Shown here: positions 1-8,957 of the stretch, piece by piece
Numbering within the stretch: position 1 is the stretch's first letter
Layout of the letters: each line of letters begins with the position of its first letter
Source of the DNA: Clostridium_AD sp050717515
GTDB lineage: Bacteria > Bacillota > Clostridia > Clostridiales > Clostridiaceae
DNA length: 64,000 bases
NCBI RefSeq assembly: GCF_050717515.1
Contig: NZ_JBOITL010000032.1
Coordinates: forward strand, 62,001-126,000
Direction: 5' to 3'
Translations under genes and position numbers: made by a program
The notes under the pieces: generated by a model
The model's input: the letters and a program-made list of their open reading frames with translations, nothing else
What the model was told of the DNA's origin: nothing
Database searches by the model: none

Positions 1-960
1 TAAATCATTAAATTGATGCTCAAAGAATTTAACCCAACCAGGACAACAGCTTGTAAGCATTGGAAGTTTTCCACCGTGTTGTAATCTATGAGCAAATTCG
101 CTAGCTTCTTCCATTATTGTTAAATCAGCTGCAAAATCCGTATCAAATACTTTAGTAAAACCTAAAGCTCTTAGTGCAGCAACCATTTTACCGGTAACAG
201 AAGTTCCACGCGGAAGTCCGAATTCTTCACCTAGTGCAGCTCTAACTGCAGGAGCAGTTTGAACAACAACAACTTTTTCGTTTTGACCTAGAGCATTCCA
301 AACTTTAGAAGTGTTATTAACTTCTGTTAATGCACCAGTTGGACATACAGAAACACATTTTCCGCAGAAAGTACAAGTCGTTTCTCCCATTGGCATTGAA
401 AAAGCAGGAGATACAACAGTTTGAAAGCCACGGCCTACACCGGATAAAACTCCAACAGTTTGAACTTCATTACACATAGTTTCACAACGTCTGCATAATA
501 TACATTTATCTAGATTTCTAACAATAGAACTACTTGAATTATCTATAGGATAAGTTGACATTTCACCTTTATAGCGAATCTCACGAATACCTAGTTCAGC
601 AGCTAATCTTTGTAATTCACAAACAGTATTTTTCTCACATAATAAGCAGTCTTGAGGATGGTCAGATAGAATTAATTCAAGCACAGTTCTACGTGCTTTA
701 ATAGCTCTAATTGAAGATGTCTTAATGACCATTCCATTTGCAACGGGAGTTGAACATGCAGGAGCTAAGTTTCTGCGTCCTTCAACTTCAACGACACACA
801 CACGACAAGAACCGGGATGGTTTGTAGTTTTTCCATCATGCATATTTAAATGGCATAATGTTGGGATATTTATATTTAACATTCTAGCAGCTTGTAGAAT
901 AGTTGTGCCTTGTTCTACTTGAATTTCTTGATGGTTTATAGTAAGAGTAATCAAACTCAC
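1..960 (-). CDS. hydA: NAD(P)-dependent [FeFe] hydrogenase catalytic subunit HydA (3' part beyond the left edge)
   Basis: The first 320 codons are present and the rest lies left of base 1. A GTG start at 960 follows an AGAGGTG ribosome site. The N-terminus is a 2Fe-2S ferredoxin domain (Cys36, Cys52, Cys55, Cys69). A HPQDCLLC His/Cys cluster segment follows, then two 4Fe-4S motifs (CILCRRCETMC and CTFCGKCVSVCP). Near the edge is TSCCPGW, the first H-cluster signature of [FeFe] hydrogenases, so this is a hydrogenase and not a formate dehydrogenase or NuoG. With hydB and hydC downstream of hydC's promoter it matches the electron-bifurcating HydABC type, which uses NADH and reduced ferredoxin to make H2. 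Whether it truly bifurcates cannot be read from sequence. Confidence 0.93.
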   Translation of the reverse strand, partial: MSLITLTINHQEIQVEQGTTILQAARMLNINIPTLCHLNMHDGKTTNHPGSCRVCVVEVEGRRNLAPACSTPVANGMVIKTSSIRAIKARRTVLELILSDHPQDCLLCEKNTVCELQRLAAELGIREIRYKGEMSTYPIDNSSSSIVRNLDKCILCRRCETMCNEVQTVGVLSGVGRGFQTVVSPAFSMPMGETTCTFCGKCVSVCPTGALTEVNNTSKVWNALGQNEKVVVVQTAPAVRAALGEEFGLPRGTSVTGKMVAALRALGFTKVFDTDFAADLTIMEEASEFAHRLQHGGKLPMLTSCCPGWVKFFEHQFNDL

Positions 961-1011
961 AGCGTGCACCTCTTTCTTATATTTATATTTAAGAAACAAT
1001 TCATTTAGATG

Positions 1012-2907
1012 TTATTTTTTAATGATTGCATTAACTGGACATGCAGTTTGACATGCACCACACTTAATACATTTTGATTGATCAATAACATGTAATGTTT
1101 TAACTTTTCCACTAATACAGCTAACTGGGCATTGCCTTGCACATTTTGTACAACCGATACATTTATCCGTGATATTATATTTTAATAAGTGCTTACATAC
1201 TCCAGCTGGGCAAGTTTTATCATATATGTGAGCCTCATATTCACTAAGAAAATACTTAATAGTGCTTAATACTGGATTTGGAGCAGTTTGTCCTAGGCCA
1301 CATAATGAAGTATCCTTAATTGTATTTGCAAGTGATTTTAGTTTATGCAGGTCTTCTTTTGTCCCATTTCCTTTTGAAATTTTTTCAAGCATTTCAAGAA
1401 GACGTTTATTTCCTATTCTACAGGGAGAACATTTACCACAAGATTCTTCAACAGTAAATTCTAAGTAGAATTTAGCTATATCAATCATACAATTATCTTC
1501 ATCCATAACAATCATACCGCCAGAACCCATCATAGATCCTATAGCACTTAGTGATTCATAATCTATTGGAGTATCTAAGAATTCTGCTGTAATACATCCA
1601 CCGGATGGACCTCCTGTTTGAACAGCTTTAAATTCACGGCCGTTCTTAATTCCACCACCAATGTCATATATGATTTCTCTTAGTGTAGTACCCATTGGAA
1701 CTTCTACTAGTCCAACATTATTAATTTTACCAGCAAGAGCAAAAACTTTTGTTCCTTTAGATGTTGCTGTTCCTATAGAACTATACCAAGCGGCACCTTT
1801 GTTAATGATAGCTGGAATATTTGCAAGAGTTTCAACATTGTTAACACAAGTTGGCTTATTCCATAATCCACTTTGAGCTGGGAATGGTGGTTTATTAGTT
1901 GGCTCTCCGCGTGAACCTTCAATAGATTGAATTAAAGCAGTTTCTTCCCCACATACGAAAGCACCAGCACCATATTTAATCTCTATGTCAAAGCTAAAAT
2001 CAGTTCCTAAAATATTTTTTCCAAGAAGTCCGCATTCCCGAGCTTGGCTTATAGCTGTTCTTAGCCTACTAATTGCAAGAGGGTATTCTGCTCTAATATA
2101 AATATCTCCAATTGAAGCACCAATGCTGTAACCTGCTATTGCCATAGCTTCTAAAACACTATGAGGGTCACCTTCAAGAATAGAACGATCCATGAAAGCA
2201 CCTGGGTCTCCTTCATCAGCATTACAAATTATATATTTTTGATCAGCATCATACATTTTAGCAAAAGCCCATTTCTTGCCTGTTGGGAAGCCACCGCCGC
2301 CTCTGCCTCGAAGTCCTGAATCAATCATTAATTTTATAATCTCATCTTGGGACATTTCTGTAATTACTTTACCTAAAGCTAAGTAACCATCCTCAGCTAT
2401 GTATTCTTTTATGTCTTCAGGATTAATAAGGCCACAGTTTCTAAGCGCAATTCTTACTTGCTTCTTATAGAAAGGCATATCTTCCTGTTTTTTTATTTTT
2501 ATGCATGCACTTGGGTCTTCGAATAAAAGTCTATCAACAACTTTGCCTTTTAATAAGTGCTCTTTAACTATTTCTTCTGCATCTGATGGTTTAACAGTAA
2601 CGTAAAATACGTTATCGGGAGAAACCTTAACGATGGGACCTTTTTCACAGAATCCAAAACAACCAGTTATAGCAACAGTTACTTCATCAGCTAGTCCGGC
2701 AGCTGTGATTTCCTTTTGTAGATTTGCGAGTATTTCATCACTTTGAGCGGATTTACAGCCAGTACCACCACAAACTGATAAATACCTTGTACATCTACTA
2801 CCTTCAGAAGCTAGTTCTTTTTCTTCGTTTATTTTCCTTAGTTCTAGTAATGTATTATATCTATTTTGAATTTCTTTAAGTTCATCAAAAGAATTAATTA
2901 TTTTCAA
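1012..2907 (-). CDS. hydB: NADH-binding flavoprotein subunit of [FeFe] hydrogenase, HydB (NuoF-like)
   Basis: The 631-residue subunit carries FMN and binds NAD(H), linking it to ferredoxin and the HydA H-cluster. In order it has an N-terminal thioredoxin-like 2Fe-2S domain (CGGTGCKSA, then CFGFCEKGP), the NuoF FMN/NADH core (GRGGGGFPTGKKW and EGDPGAFMDRS), an SLBB segment, the NuoF 4Fe-4S motif ESCGKCSPCRIG, and two C-terminal ferredoxin clusters (CIGCTKCARQCP, CIKCGACQTACP). I place the start at TTG 2907 because an AGGAGGGG site (2915-2922) sits just upstream. An in-frame ATG at 2931 would overlap hydC and lacks such a site. The ribosome site overlaps the hydC stop codon, which suggests translational coupling. 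Confidence 0.93.
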   Translation of the reverse strand: MKIINSFDELKEIQNRYNTLLELRKINEEKELASEGSRCTRYLSVCGGTGCKSAQSDEILANLQKEITAAGLADEVTVAITGCFGFCEKGPIVKVSPDNVFYVTVKPSDAEEIVKEHLLKGKVVDRLLFEDPSACIKIKKQEDMPFYKKQVRIALRNCGLINPEDIKEYIAEDGYLALGKVITEMSQDEIIKLMIDSGLRGRGGGGFPTGKKWAFAKMYDADQKYIICNADEGDPGAFMDRSILEGDPHSVLEAMAIAGYSIGASIGDIYIRAEYPLAISRLRTAISQARECGLLGKNILGTDFSFDIEIKYGAGAFVCGEETALIQSIEGSRGEPTNKPPFPAQSGLWNKPTCVNNVETLANIPAIINKGAAWYSSIGTATSKGTKVFALAGKINNVGLVEVPMGTTLREIIYDIGGGIKNGREFKAVQTGGPSGGCITAEFLDTPIDYESLSAIGSMMGSGGMIVMDEDNCMIDIAKFYLEFTVEESCGKCSPCRIGNKRLLEMLEKISKGNGTKEDLHKLKSLANTIKDTSLCGLGQTAPNPVLSTIKYFLSEYEAHIYDKTCPAGVCKHLLKYNITDKCIGCTKCARQCPVSCISGKVKTLHVIDQSKCIKCGACQTACPVNAIIKK

Positions 2908-2920
2908 TTTATTTCCCCTC

Positions 2921-3400
2921 CTATTCTGCATACTCAGCCAGTATTTTATCTACTTGATCTACTGTAACATGGCCATAAACTTTATCATTTACAGTTACTA
3001 CAGGTGCAAGACCACAAGCACCTACGCATCTTAATGAACCTAATGTGAATTTGCCATCAACTGTAGTTTCGCCATTTTTCACTTTTAACTTCTTTTGAAA
3101 CTCATCAAGTACATCTCCAGAACCTCTAACAAAACAAGCAGTTCCCATGCAAACATTAACTACATATTCCCCTCTTGGTTTAATGGTGAAGTAAGAATAG
3201 AAAGTCACAACACCATAAACTTTTGAAACTGGAATATTTAATTTTTCTGCTACAAAAGCTTGTACCTCTTGAGGTAAGTAGCCGAATAGACCTTGTGCTT
3301 TATGAAGCACTTCGATAAGGGCACCTTCTTTACTTGGAAGGTCAATAATAAATTTTTCTAAAACTTTGAAATTTTCTCCGCTTAAACAATTAGAACACAC
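2921..3400 (-). CDS. hydC: 2Fe-2S subunit of [FeFe] hydrogenase, HydC (NuoE-like)
   Basis: This 159-residue NuoE/thioredoxin-like ferredoxin is the first gene of a hydC-hydB-hydA operon. The 2Fe-2S ligands are visible in CMGTACFVRGSG and in LRCVGACGLAPVV, and the fold begins with the usual helical segment (GLFGYLPQEVQAFVA). The start is GTG at 3400, nine bases after an AGGAGG site. An upstream ATG in the same stretch is followed at once by a stop in its own frame. The subunit passes electrons between the flavin of HydB and the rest of the complex. Family length is normal. Confidence 0.92.
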   Translation of the reverse strand: MCSNCLSGENFKVLEKFIIDLPSKEGALIEVLHKAQGLFGYLPQEVQAFVAEKLNIPVSKVYGVVTFYSYFTIKPRGEYVVNVCMGTACFVRGSGDVLDEFQKKLKVKNGETTVDGKFTLGSLRCVGACGLAPVVTVNDKVYGHVTVDQVDKILAEYAE

Positions 3401-3489
3401 TACAACATACCTCCTTTAAAATCTATGACCACATATAGATGCATTATAAATTTTAACTCATCTATATAATCCTGTAGTACACTTGAATA

Positions 3490-3513
3490 TTGTGAAAAAT
3501 TAAACTTTAACAA
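3490..3513. promoter_or_regulatory. Interrupted dyad upstream of the hydrogenase operon, possible operator
   Basis: Half-sites TTGTGAAA and TTTAACAA face each other over an 8-base gap, about 90 bases before the hydC start. The halves resemble those of the redox regulator Rex (TTGTTAA/TTAACAA), but the usual Rex site is 18 bp and this one is 24 bp. I therefore treat it only as a candidate operator. Confidence 0.3.
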
Positions 3514-3921
3514 ATAATATTATAATTATTTTTGTTGTGAATATATGAACTAATGTCATTAATGTATGAAATATACGTGAAAATTAAAGAGGCACATCGT
3601 TATACATTTCAAAGTGAATTTTATTATTCATATATTCATAAAATTTCAAGCATACTGCATCAAATATATTATAATAGAATTTTAGTCAAAAATCTAGTAA
3701 ATAATTAGTAAATTTTGATTATTATAAATATAAGGAAAAGTATAGTAAAAAAAAATAAAATAAGCTCCAATTATGGTAAAATATAAATCATATTGAATGG
3801 AATTGTACCTGTGAAATCTAGAAAAAAATAGTATAATTTAGGAGAAAATTTATATATTAATTGACAGCAATATGATAATATTAGATCATTAGTAATGCTA
3901 TAATAAAGAATATGTAAAATC

Positions 3922-3950
3922 TTGTATAGTAATACTGGATGTGCTATAAT
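3922..3950 (+). promoter_or_regulatory. Putative sigma-A promoter for the gene at 3983
   Basis: TTGTAT (3922-3927) and a perfect TATAAT (3945-3950) are separated by 17 bases. TG lies one base before the -10, giving an extended -10. The predicted transcription start leaves a leader of roughly 25 bases before the ribosome site. Confidence 0.55.
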
Positions 3951-3982
3951 TTGCTTATTGTTGAAGGAAAGGGGTGTATATT

Positions 3983-4609
3983 ATGGATTTTGATATTTTT
4001 AGTGAAATGATAAATAAATTAAATGGTGTTATTAGTACAAAAATAATACATCAAGATAATGATATTCAAGAGATACATATATTGGCTAATACTTTAAGGG
4101 CACCAAAGCAAATAGTTAGAGATATTGAGTCTATTATTTTAACCTCTTTTGATTATAGAATAGATAGAAAAGTTATTAGCATTGCACAAATTGAAACAGA
4201 TGATTGTGACCCTATTAAAAGAATAAAATTTGGGGGTATTTCCTTAGATGTACAAGCAAATATTTTAGAGTGTAGCGTTAAGCTCTTATATGAGGAACAA
4301 GAATTTTTTGTAACACAAGTGGGCATTAAAACTGCAGCCAATAGAAAAAAAATAGTAGCAAAAGCTACTATTGATGCTGTAGAAAAAATTCTTGGACAAA
4401 CCTTTATATTTGATGTACAAGATGTAATTAGTACTACTAATAGGGATATAACCTTTATATCAGTGCTCGTAAATATGGTTATAAATGAATCAGAAGAAAC
4501 CATGGTAGGATCTGCAATTGTTAAAAATGATATAAATGAAGCTATTGCAAAAGCCACCCTAGCAGCTATAAATAGAAGAGTACAAAAAACAAATTTTAAT
4601 AACTGTTAG
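3983..4609 (+). CDS. Conserved hypothetical protein, 208 aa
   Basis: I do not recognise a named family. The protein is soluble, with no signal peptide or membrane segment. The first 80 residues hold a compact motif (IHILANTLRAPKQIVRDIE, then RIDRKVISIAQIE) of a kind seen in other clostridial proteins of unknown role. Residues about 90-205 look like two related alpha/beta repeats, each ending in an alanine-rich helix (KKIVAKATIDAVEKI, NEAIAKATLAAINRR). The start is the ATG at 3983, eight bases after AAAGGGG; a GTG three codons earlier is less well placed. It stands alone behind its own promoter, followed by a hairpin (AAGCCACTAAGTGGCTT) at 4619-4635. Confidence 0.75.
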   Translation: MDFDIFSEMINKLNGVISTKIIHQDNDIQEIHILANTLRAPKQIVRDIESIILTSFDYRIDRKVISIAQIETDDCDPIKRIKFGGISLDVQANILECSVKLLYEEQEFFVTQVGIKTAANRKKIVAKATIDAVEKILGQTFIFDVQDVISTTNRDITFISVLVNMVINESEETMVGSAIVKNDINEAIAKATLAAINRRVQKTNFNNC

Positions 4610-4781
4610 AGTTTCTAAAAAGCCACTAAGTGGCTTATGAACTTGCTTTAAGGGCCGATACCACATTACTGTTTTAAAATTAGTTATAAAATTATTATTT
4701 TAATTATTTGCCCTAGCGGAGAGAAATTATGATAGGTTATAGCGTAGCCCTATTAATTTATATCAAAGGGGGATTTTAATA

Positions 4782-4862
4782 ATGAAAAAATTAACTACAA
4801 TATTATTAGCTATATTAGCACTTGCTATAGCTGGTGGTTCAACAGCTAGTTGGATTTGGTAA
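4782..4862 (+). CDS. Small hydrophobic peptide, 26 aa, unannotated type
   Basis: The ORF has an ATG eleven bases after AAAGGGGG and a TAA at 4860-4862. The product begins MKKLTTILL, has a hydrophobic alanine/leucine-rich middle and ends TASWIW. That is the form of a bare signal-like or membrane peptide with no mature domain. It lies 38 bases before the HD-GYP gene and is probably co-transcribed with it. It has no cysteine, so it is not a standard AgrD thiolactone precursor. The segments GGCCGATA (4653-4660) and TATCGGCC (4871-4878) are complementary and bracket it. Function is unknown. A pheromone-like peptide or a small membrane-protein regulator are guesses. Confidence 0.5.
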   Translation: MKKLTTILLAILALAIAGGSTASWIW

Positions 4863-4900
4863 ATTAGGACTATCGGCCTTTAATATATAGGAGGAAAATA

Positions 4901-6169
4901 ATGAAGAAATTGCCGCTAAATTTAAAAATATATATTGTAACTATATATATTATAACTTTTATATCTTTCCTCGCTTTCTTTAAAATAGAATATATAATTT
5001 TTTCCACAATAAAATTTGATGTTTTTATATTTTTTATAATTTTAACAGCACTAACAGAAAGCTTTACAATAATCTACAGAAATATTTCTTTTAGTACAAG
5101 TTTTGCAATTACAGTTGCTTCTTTTATTCTATTTGGTACATTTAATGCAGTAATAATTTTAGTATTAGGTTTTTTATTTAGAGTGCTTAAAAATAATAAT
5201 GAATATAAGCATGTATTTAATACCCCTTTTTATGGAACATTATTTAATTGTTGTGGGTTTACATTGCCTATTTTATATGGTAGTTACTTTTACAAATTAG
5301 TAGGTGGAACTATGTATAATGGTAAATTAGATAGCAACGTATTACCAATTATTGTATTTGGAATTGCATTTTATATAATTAATACTTTTATTATATCAAT
5401 TGTATTTTCAATGACCAATAAAAAAGGCATTATGTATTCATTTTTAGGCAATTTTAAACTGGTATTATTAAATACTTTTGCTATGACTCCTTTTGGAATA
5501 TTATTAGCTTATGTATTCAATTTATACAGTTATGGTGGTGTAATGCTTGTGTTATTTCCCATAGTATTAGCAAGATACACTTTTTCTTTATATATACAAT
5601 CTAAATCCCAATATGTGGAAACTGTAAATGCAATAATGCTTGCTATGGAGGCAAGAGACAAGTATACAGAAGGACATTCTCAAAGGGTTGCGGAAATCTC
5701 AGCCAGTATAGCTAAAGAATTAAAATATAATGACTGGAAAATCGAACTATTAAATATGGCAGCTTTACTTCATGATGTTGGAAAAATTGGGATTGATGAT
5801 CATATTTTAAACAAACCTGGGAAGCTAACAAAGGAAGAATTTGATATCATAAAAACCCATCCTCAGATAGGGTATAATATTTTAAAAGATATTAAAAATC
5901 TTCAAAATATACTACCCATTATACGAAATCACCATGAGCGATATGACGGAAATGGATATCCAGATGGCAAAAAAGTAGAAGAGTTAAGCCTTGATGTTTT
6001 TATTGTGCAACTTGCAGATTCTATAGATGCTATGTCTACAGATAGACCTTATAGAAAAGCCTTATGTCCAGATGTGGTAATAGAAGAAGTAAAAAAATAT
6101 TCTGGAACTCAATTTCACCCAAAGGTAGTGGAAGCATATTTTAAAGTTCTAGAAAAACAAAAAAAGTAA
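4901..6169 (+). CDS. Membrane-bound HD-GYP domain phosphodiesterase
   Basis: This 422-residue protein probably hydrolyses cyclic di-GMP at the inner face of the membrane. Residues 1-230 contain about seven hydrophobic segments, forming a membrane sensor of MASE type. Residues 240-420 are the HD-GYP domain, with HSQRVAEIS, the metal-binding HDVGKIGI, the HPQIGYNIL helix and the signature HHERYDGNGYPDG. A good AGGAGG site precedes the ATG. Neighbours are the small peptide (upstream) and a DUF5317 membrane protein 13 bases downstream, so these three likely form one unit. The chemoreceptor that follows supports a role in motility or surface behaviour. The ligand sensed by the membrane part is unknown. 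Confidence 0.88.
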   Translation: MKKLPLNLKIYIVTIYIITFISFLAFFKIEYIIFSTIKFDVFIFFIILTALTESFTIIYRNISFSTSFAITVASFILFGTFNAVIILVLGFLFRVLKNNNEYKHVFNTPFYGTLFNCCGFTLPILYGSYFYKLVGGTMYNGKLDSNVLPIIVFGIAFYIINTFIISIVFSMTNKKGIMYSFLGNFKLVLLNTFAMTPFGILLAYVFNLYSYGGVMLVLFPIVLARYTFSLYIQSKSQYVETVNAIMLAMEARDKYTEGHSQRVAEISASIAKELKYNDWKIELLNMAALLHDVGKIGIDDHILNKPGKLTKEEFDIIKTHPQIGYNILKDIKNLQNILPIIRNHHERYDGNGYPDGKKVEELSLDVFIVQLADSIDAMSTDRPYRKALCPDVVIEEVKKYSGTQFHPKVVEAYFKVLEKQKK

Positions 6170-6182
6170 AGTGAGGATTTAA

Positions 6183-6725
6183 ATGTTTATTGAAGCTTTG
6201 ATTTTTGCATTGATTATTGGATACATATTAAAAGGAAATATAAAAAATTTAGAGAATGTAGATGTAAAAGTGACATATCTTGTTTTTATAGCTTTTTTTA
6301 TAGAATTTTTTATTGTGATTTCCATAAGAAAAGGTTTTTTTAATATAGGTATCTTTACATATATATTAGATTCAATCATGTATATTTTATTAATAATTTT
6401 TATTTATTTTAACAGAAAGAATAAGTATATTGTACTTATGGGCTTAGGATTTTTGCTAAATGCTATTCCGATTTTTTTAAATGGGGGAGCAATGCCAGTA
6501 AGTGCTAAAGCAGCAAAAACAGCAGGGATTACTTTAAATATGAGCAAAGAAGGACTTTATTCCTTAATAAATGAAAATACTAGGGTATGGTTTTTAGGAG
6601 ATATTATTCCACTAACTTTCCTAAGGAATTTTGCCATAAGTATTGGGGATATTATTGCAGTGATAGGACTGATGCTATTTATAATTACGGGAATGAAAAA
6701 AACAGCTAAAACAGCTAAAAATTAG
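6183..6725 (+). CDS. DUF5317-type integral membrane protein
   Basis: The 180-residue protein has about five membrane segments and a conserved loop around NAIPIFLNGGAMPVS, typical of the DUF5317 family. No enzymatic residues are known for the family. It starts 13 bases after the HD-GYP gene with GAGG in front of the ATG, so the two are translationally close and likely functionally linked. The call rests on the loop motif and topology. Confidence 0.7.
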   Translation: MFIEALIFALIIGYILKGNIKNLENVDVKVTYLVFIAFFIEFFIVISIRKGFFNIGIFTYILDSIMYILLIIFIYFNRKNKYIVLMGLGFLLNAIPIFLNGGAMPVSAKAAKTAGITLNMSKEGLYSLINENTRVWFLGDIIPLTFLRNFAISIGDIIAVIGLMLFIITGMKKTAKTAKN

Positions 6726-6778
6726 TGTTTTTGTTATAGAATCAACAAAAATTTATTTTACAAAAGGAGAAAACTAAC

Positions 6779-8524
6779 ATGAGACCAGGGATAAATGGGA
6801 AAAAGAAAACATCTATAAGTGATAAGTTGAGCAAAAGAATAATGCTGCTAATAATTTCTATATTTTTAATAATAATTGTTGCTACATATTTATTGCTTCA
6901 ATCAACTGTTAAAAAAGTAGTAGTGGGAATAGGACCGGTGGTTACTACAGCAATTAGTAATAGGTTAGAAAAAGTGGATTATGATAAGTTTTTAAGTGAA
7001 AAAGAGAATAGTGAAATTTATAAGGAGCTTAATAATGGAATAAATTATCTAGGTGACAAAGGAGTGGATTTCATACAAGAAATATCTATAGTCACTTTAA
7101 ATGCAGATAATAAGTGGACATATATTGTAGATAAAGCTAAAGAAAGTCCTTCCAAATTTGGAGATGCGTTTGAAGATATTGCTAATAAAAAAATAATTGA
7201 AGAAGCTATAAATACTGGCAAATCAACAACTTCGGAGGTGCAAAGAGACGTAATTGATAGGACATCCTCCATGACTACATATATACCTATGAAGACACAA
7301 AAGGGAATGAATACCTTAGTAGTATTGAAAATCAAGTTAGATACTATATTGAAAGCGCAAATATTAATTTTGATAGGTGCATTTATATTTTCCGTTATAG
7401 TTCTTTTAATCATAAAGTTTATGGTGACGAAAATTACTAAAAGCCAAACTAAATCAATAAATGTATTGGTAGAAAAAATGAGTGATATGTCTAATCTAGA
7501 AGGGGATTTAACAAAAAGAATCGAAATAGATAGTAATGACGAAATAGGAGAACTTGCACAATCCACCAATAAAATGTTAGATACATTCCAAGAACTTTTA
7601 GTCCACATTACTAAAACTTCTAAGGAAATTTATGATGTTGAAGAAAAATTCACAGATGCCTTCCACAGAAATGTAGAAGGGTTTAAAGAAATGAATACAT
7701 TAACTGGAAATATTGCTTTAAGGATAGATAAACAGACGGAAGAATTGAATAGTTCTGCTGACAGTATTCATTACATTAATGATGCAGTAGGTCAAATTGC
7801 TAATAATTCACAAATGGTTACAGAGCAAGCAATTGAGGCTAAAGATACTGCAAGTGATGGAAATAAAACTATGATGGAACTTGCAAGTAAGTCAAAAGCA
7901 ATAGTTGTGGAAGTAGGAAATACTTCAAAATTAGTTAAAGAGTTAGATGAAAAATCAGAAGCAATAAATGGTATAGTAGATGCTATTACGGCTATATCTG
8001 AGCAAACCAATTTATTAGCACTAAATGCGTCTATAGAGGCGGCAAGAGCTGGAGAACAAGGTAAGGGATTTGCAGTAGTTGCAGATGAAGTAAGGAAATT
8101 AGCAGAACAATCATCAAAATCTGCTGAAGAAATATCTGAGCTTATTAAACAAGTTCAAAGGGGAATAGCAGCTGCAGGTGGTTCAATGGAAGGTGTGGCA
8201 AATCGGGTTAAAGAGGTATATAGTTATGTTGATATTGCAGCCAGCAAGTTTGATAAAATAGCTAGTGCTATTGGCAATGTTTCACAAAAGGTAGAAGAGG
8301 TATCATCAGCTACGGAGGAAATGTCTGCAAATGCATCTACTATAAATAATCAGATTGAAAATTTAGTGAATATTTCAAAAGAAAATAATGATGCTACGGA
8401 AAGTGTAGCAGCTAGCATTCAATATGGAGTAGATGAGATAACAAATTTGCAACTTGTATTAAAAGAATTAGACAACTTTACTTTAGAATTAGTGAAGAAG
8501 TTATCAAAATTAAAATTAAAATAA
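6779..8524 (+). CDS. Methyl-accepting chemotaxis protein
   Basis: This 581-residue chemoreceptor has an N-terminal membrane segment (about residues 22-42), an extracytoplasmic sensor of about 145 residues and a second membrane segment (about 195-215). A HAMP linker follows, then a long coiled-coil signalling domain. The tip is unmistakable: ISEQTNLLALNASIEAARA, then GEQGKGFAVVADEVRKLAEQ. The sensor looks like a short Cache/4-helix type and its ligand is not predictable. AAAGGAG precedes the ATG. It follows the c-di-GMP genes by only 53 bases, a pairing that suggests joint control of motility. Confidence 0.93.
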   Translation: MRPGINGKKKTSISDKLSKRIMLLIISIFLIIIVATYLLLQSTVKKVVVGIGPVVTTAISNRLEKVDYDKFLSEKENSEIYKELNNGINYLGDKGVDFIQEISIVTLNADNKWTYIVDKAKESPSKFGDAFEDIANKKIIEEAINTGKSTTSEVQRDVIDRTSSMTTYIPMKTQKGMNTLVVLKIKLDTILKAQILILIGAFIFSVIVLLIIKFMVTKITKSQTKSINVLVEKMSDMSNLEGDLTKRIEIDSNDEIGELAQSTNKMLDTFQELLVHITKTSKEIYDVEEKFTDAFHRNVEGFKEMNTLTGNIALRIDKQTEELNSSADSIHYINDAVGQIANNSQMVTEQAIEAKDTASDGNKTMMELASKSKAIVVEVGNTSKLVKELDEKSEAINGIVDAITAISEQTNLLALNASIEAARAGEQGKGFAVVADEVRKLAEQSSKSAEEISELIKQVQRGIAAAGGSMEGVANRVKEVYSYVDIAASKFDKIASAIGNVSQKVEEVSSATEEMSANASTINNQIENLVNISKENNDATESVAASIQYGVDEITNLQLVLKELDNFTLELVKKLSKLKLK

Positions 8525-8694
8525 GAGGTAAAATATATAAAACAGAATTTATTTTGGGTTTTTGGATATAATACTTTAAATATAAAATAAAAAAAATTGT
8601 GTAATTATATAAAATTAAGTTGACTTATTGATTATATAATCTAAAATGAAACATATATAATAATATAAATTAACAATTGAAAGGGAAATTATAA

Positions 8695-8907
8695 ATGAAG
8701 AAAAAGATATATATTGATGGAATGAGTTGCAGTCATTGCGTAAGTCATGTTAAGGAAGCATTGTTGGATATTGGTGCTAATAAAGTAAGAGTTGATTTAG
8801 AAGAAAAGTTTGCTATAGCAGAATTTGATGATGAGATAAATGATAGTGAAATTACAGAGGCTATTGAAGAAGTAGGTTATGAAGTTACTGAAATAGAAGA
8901 AGATTAA
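8695..8907 (+). CDS. copZ: CopZ-like heavy-metal-binding chaperone
   Basis: A single 70-residue HMA domain carries the metal motif GMSCSHC (Cys12, Cys15) near the N-terminus and the usual beta-alpha-beta-beta-alpha-beta pattern. Such proteins carry Cu(I) to a P-type ATPase or repressor, but neither gene is in this window. It is monocistronic with an AAAGGGA ribosome site and is closed by the terminator at 8918. Confidence 0.85.
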   Translation: MKKKIYIDGMSCSHCVSHVKEALLDIGANKVRVDLEEKFAIAEFDDEINDSEITEAIEEVGYEVTEIEED

Positions 8908-8917
8908 CACAATTAAT

Positions 8918-8952
8918 TTTGCCCCTGTTCATTTATATTGGACAGGGGCAAA
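8918..8952. terminator. Bidirectional terminator between convergent genes
   Basis: TTTGCCCCTGTTC and GGACAGGGGCAAA form a 13-bp stem with one G-U pair around a 9-base loop. It sits between copZ (plus) and the holin-like gene (minus), with T-rich tracts on both sides. Confidence 0.8.
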
Positions 8953-8957
8953 GTCAA

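Larger units (their letters stand above)
3401..3982. promoter_or_regulatory. AT-rich divergent intergenic region
   Basis: These 582 bases separate the hydrogenase operon (minus) from the unknown gene at 3983 (plus). No ORF of note is seen. It contains an interrupted dyad at 3490-3513 in front of hydC and a plausible sigma-A promoter at 3922-3950 for the plus-strand gene, each listed separately. I see nothing else that I can support in 3520-3900. Confidence 0.5.

Noticed and set aside
725..922. Plus-strand ORF of 65 codons
   Set aside because: It lies opposite the hydA N-terminal ferredoxin region, which has clear Cys motifs; it is a shadow frame.
4640..4780. c-di-GMP (GEMM) riboswitch before the HD-GYP gene
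   Set aside because: The region has paired segments but not the conserved GEMM core; only an unspecified RNA structure can be suggested.
4782..4862. AgrD-type autoinducer
   Set aside because: The peptide has no cysteine or serine in the expected ring position context and no agrB gene is near.
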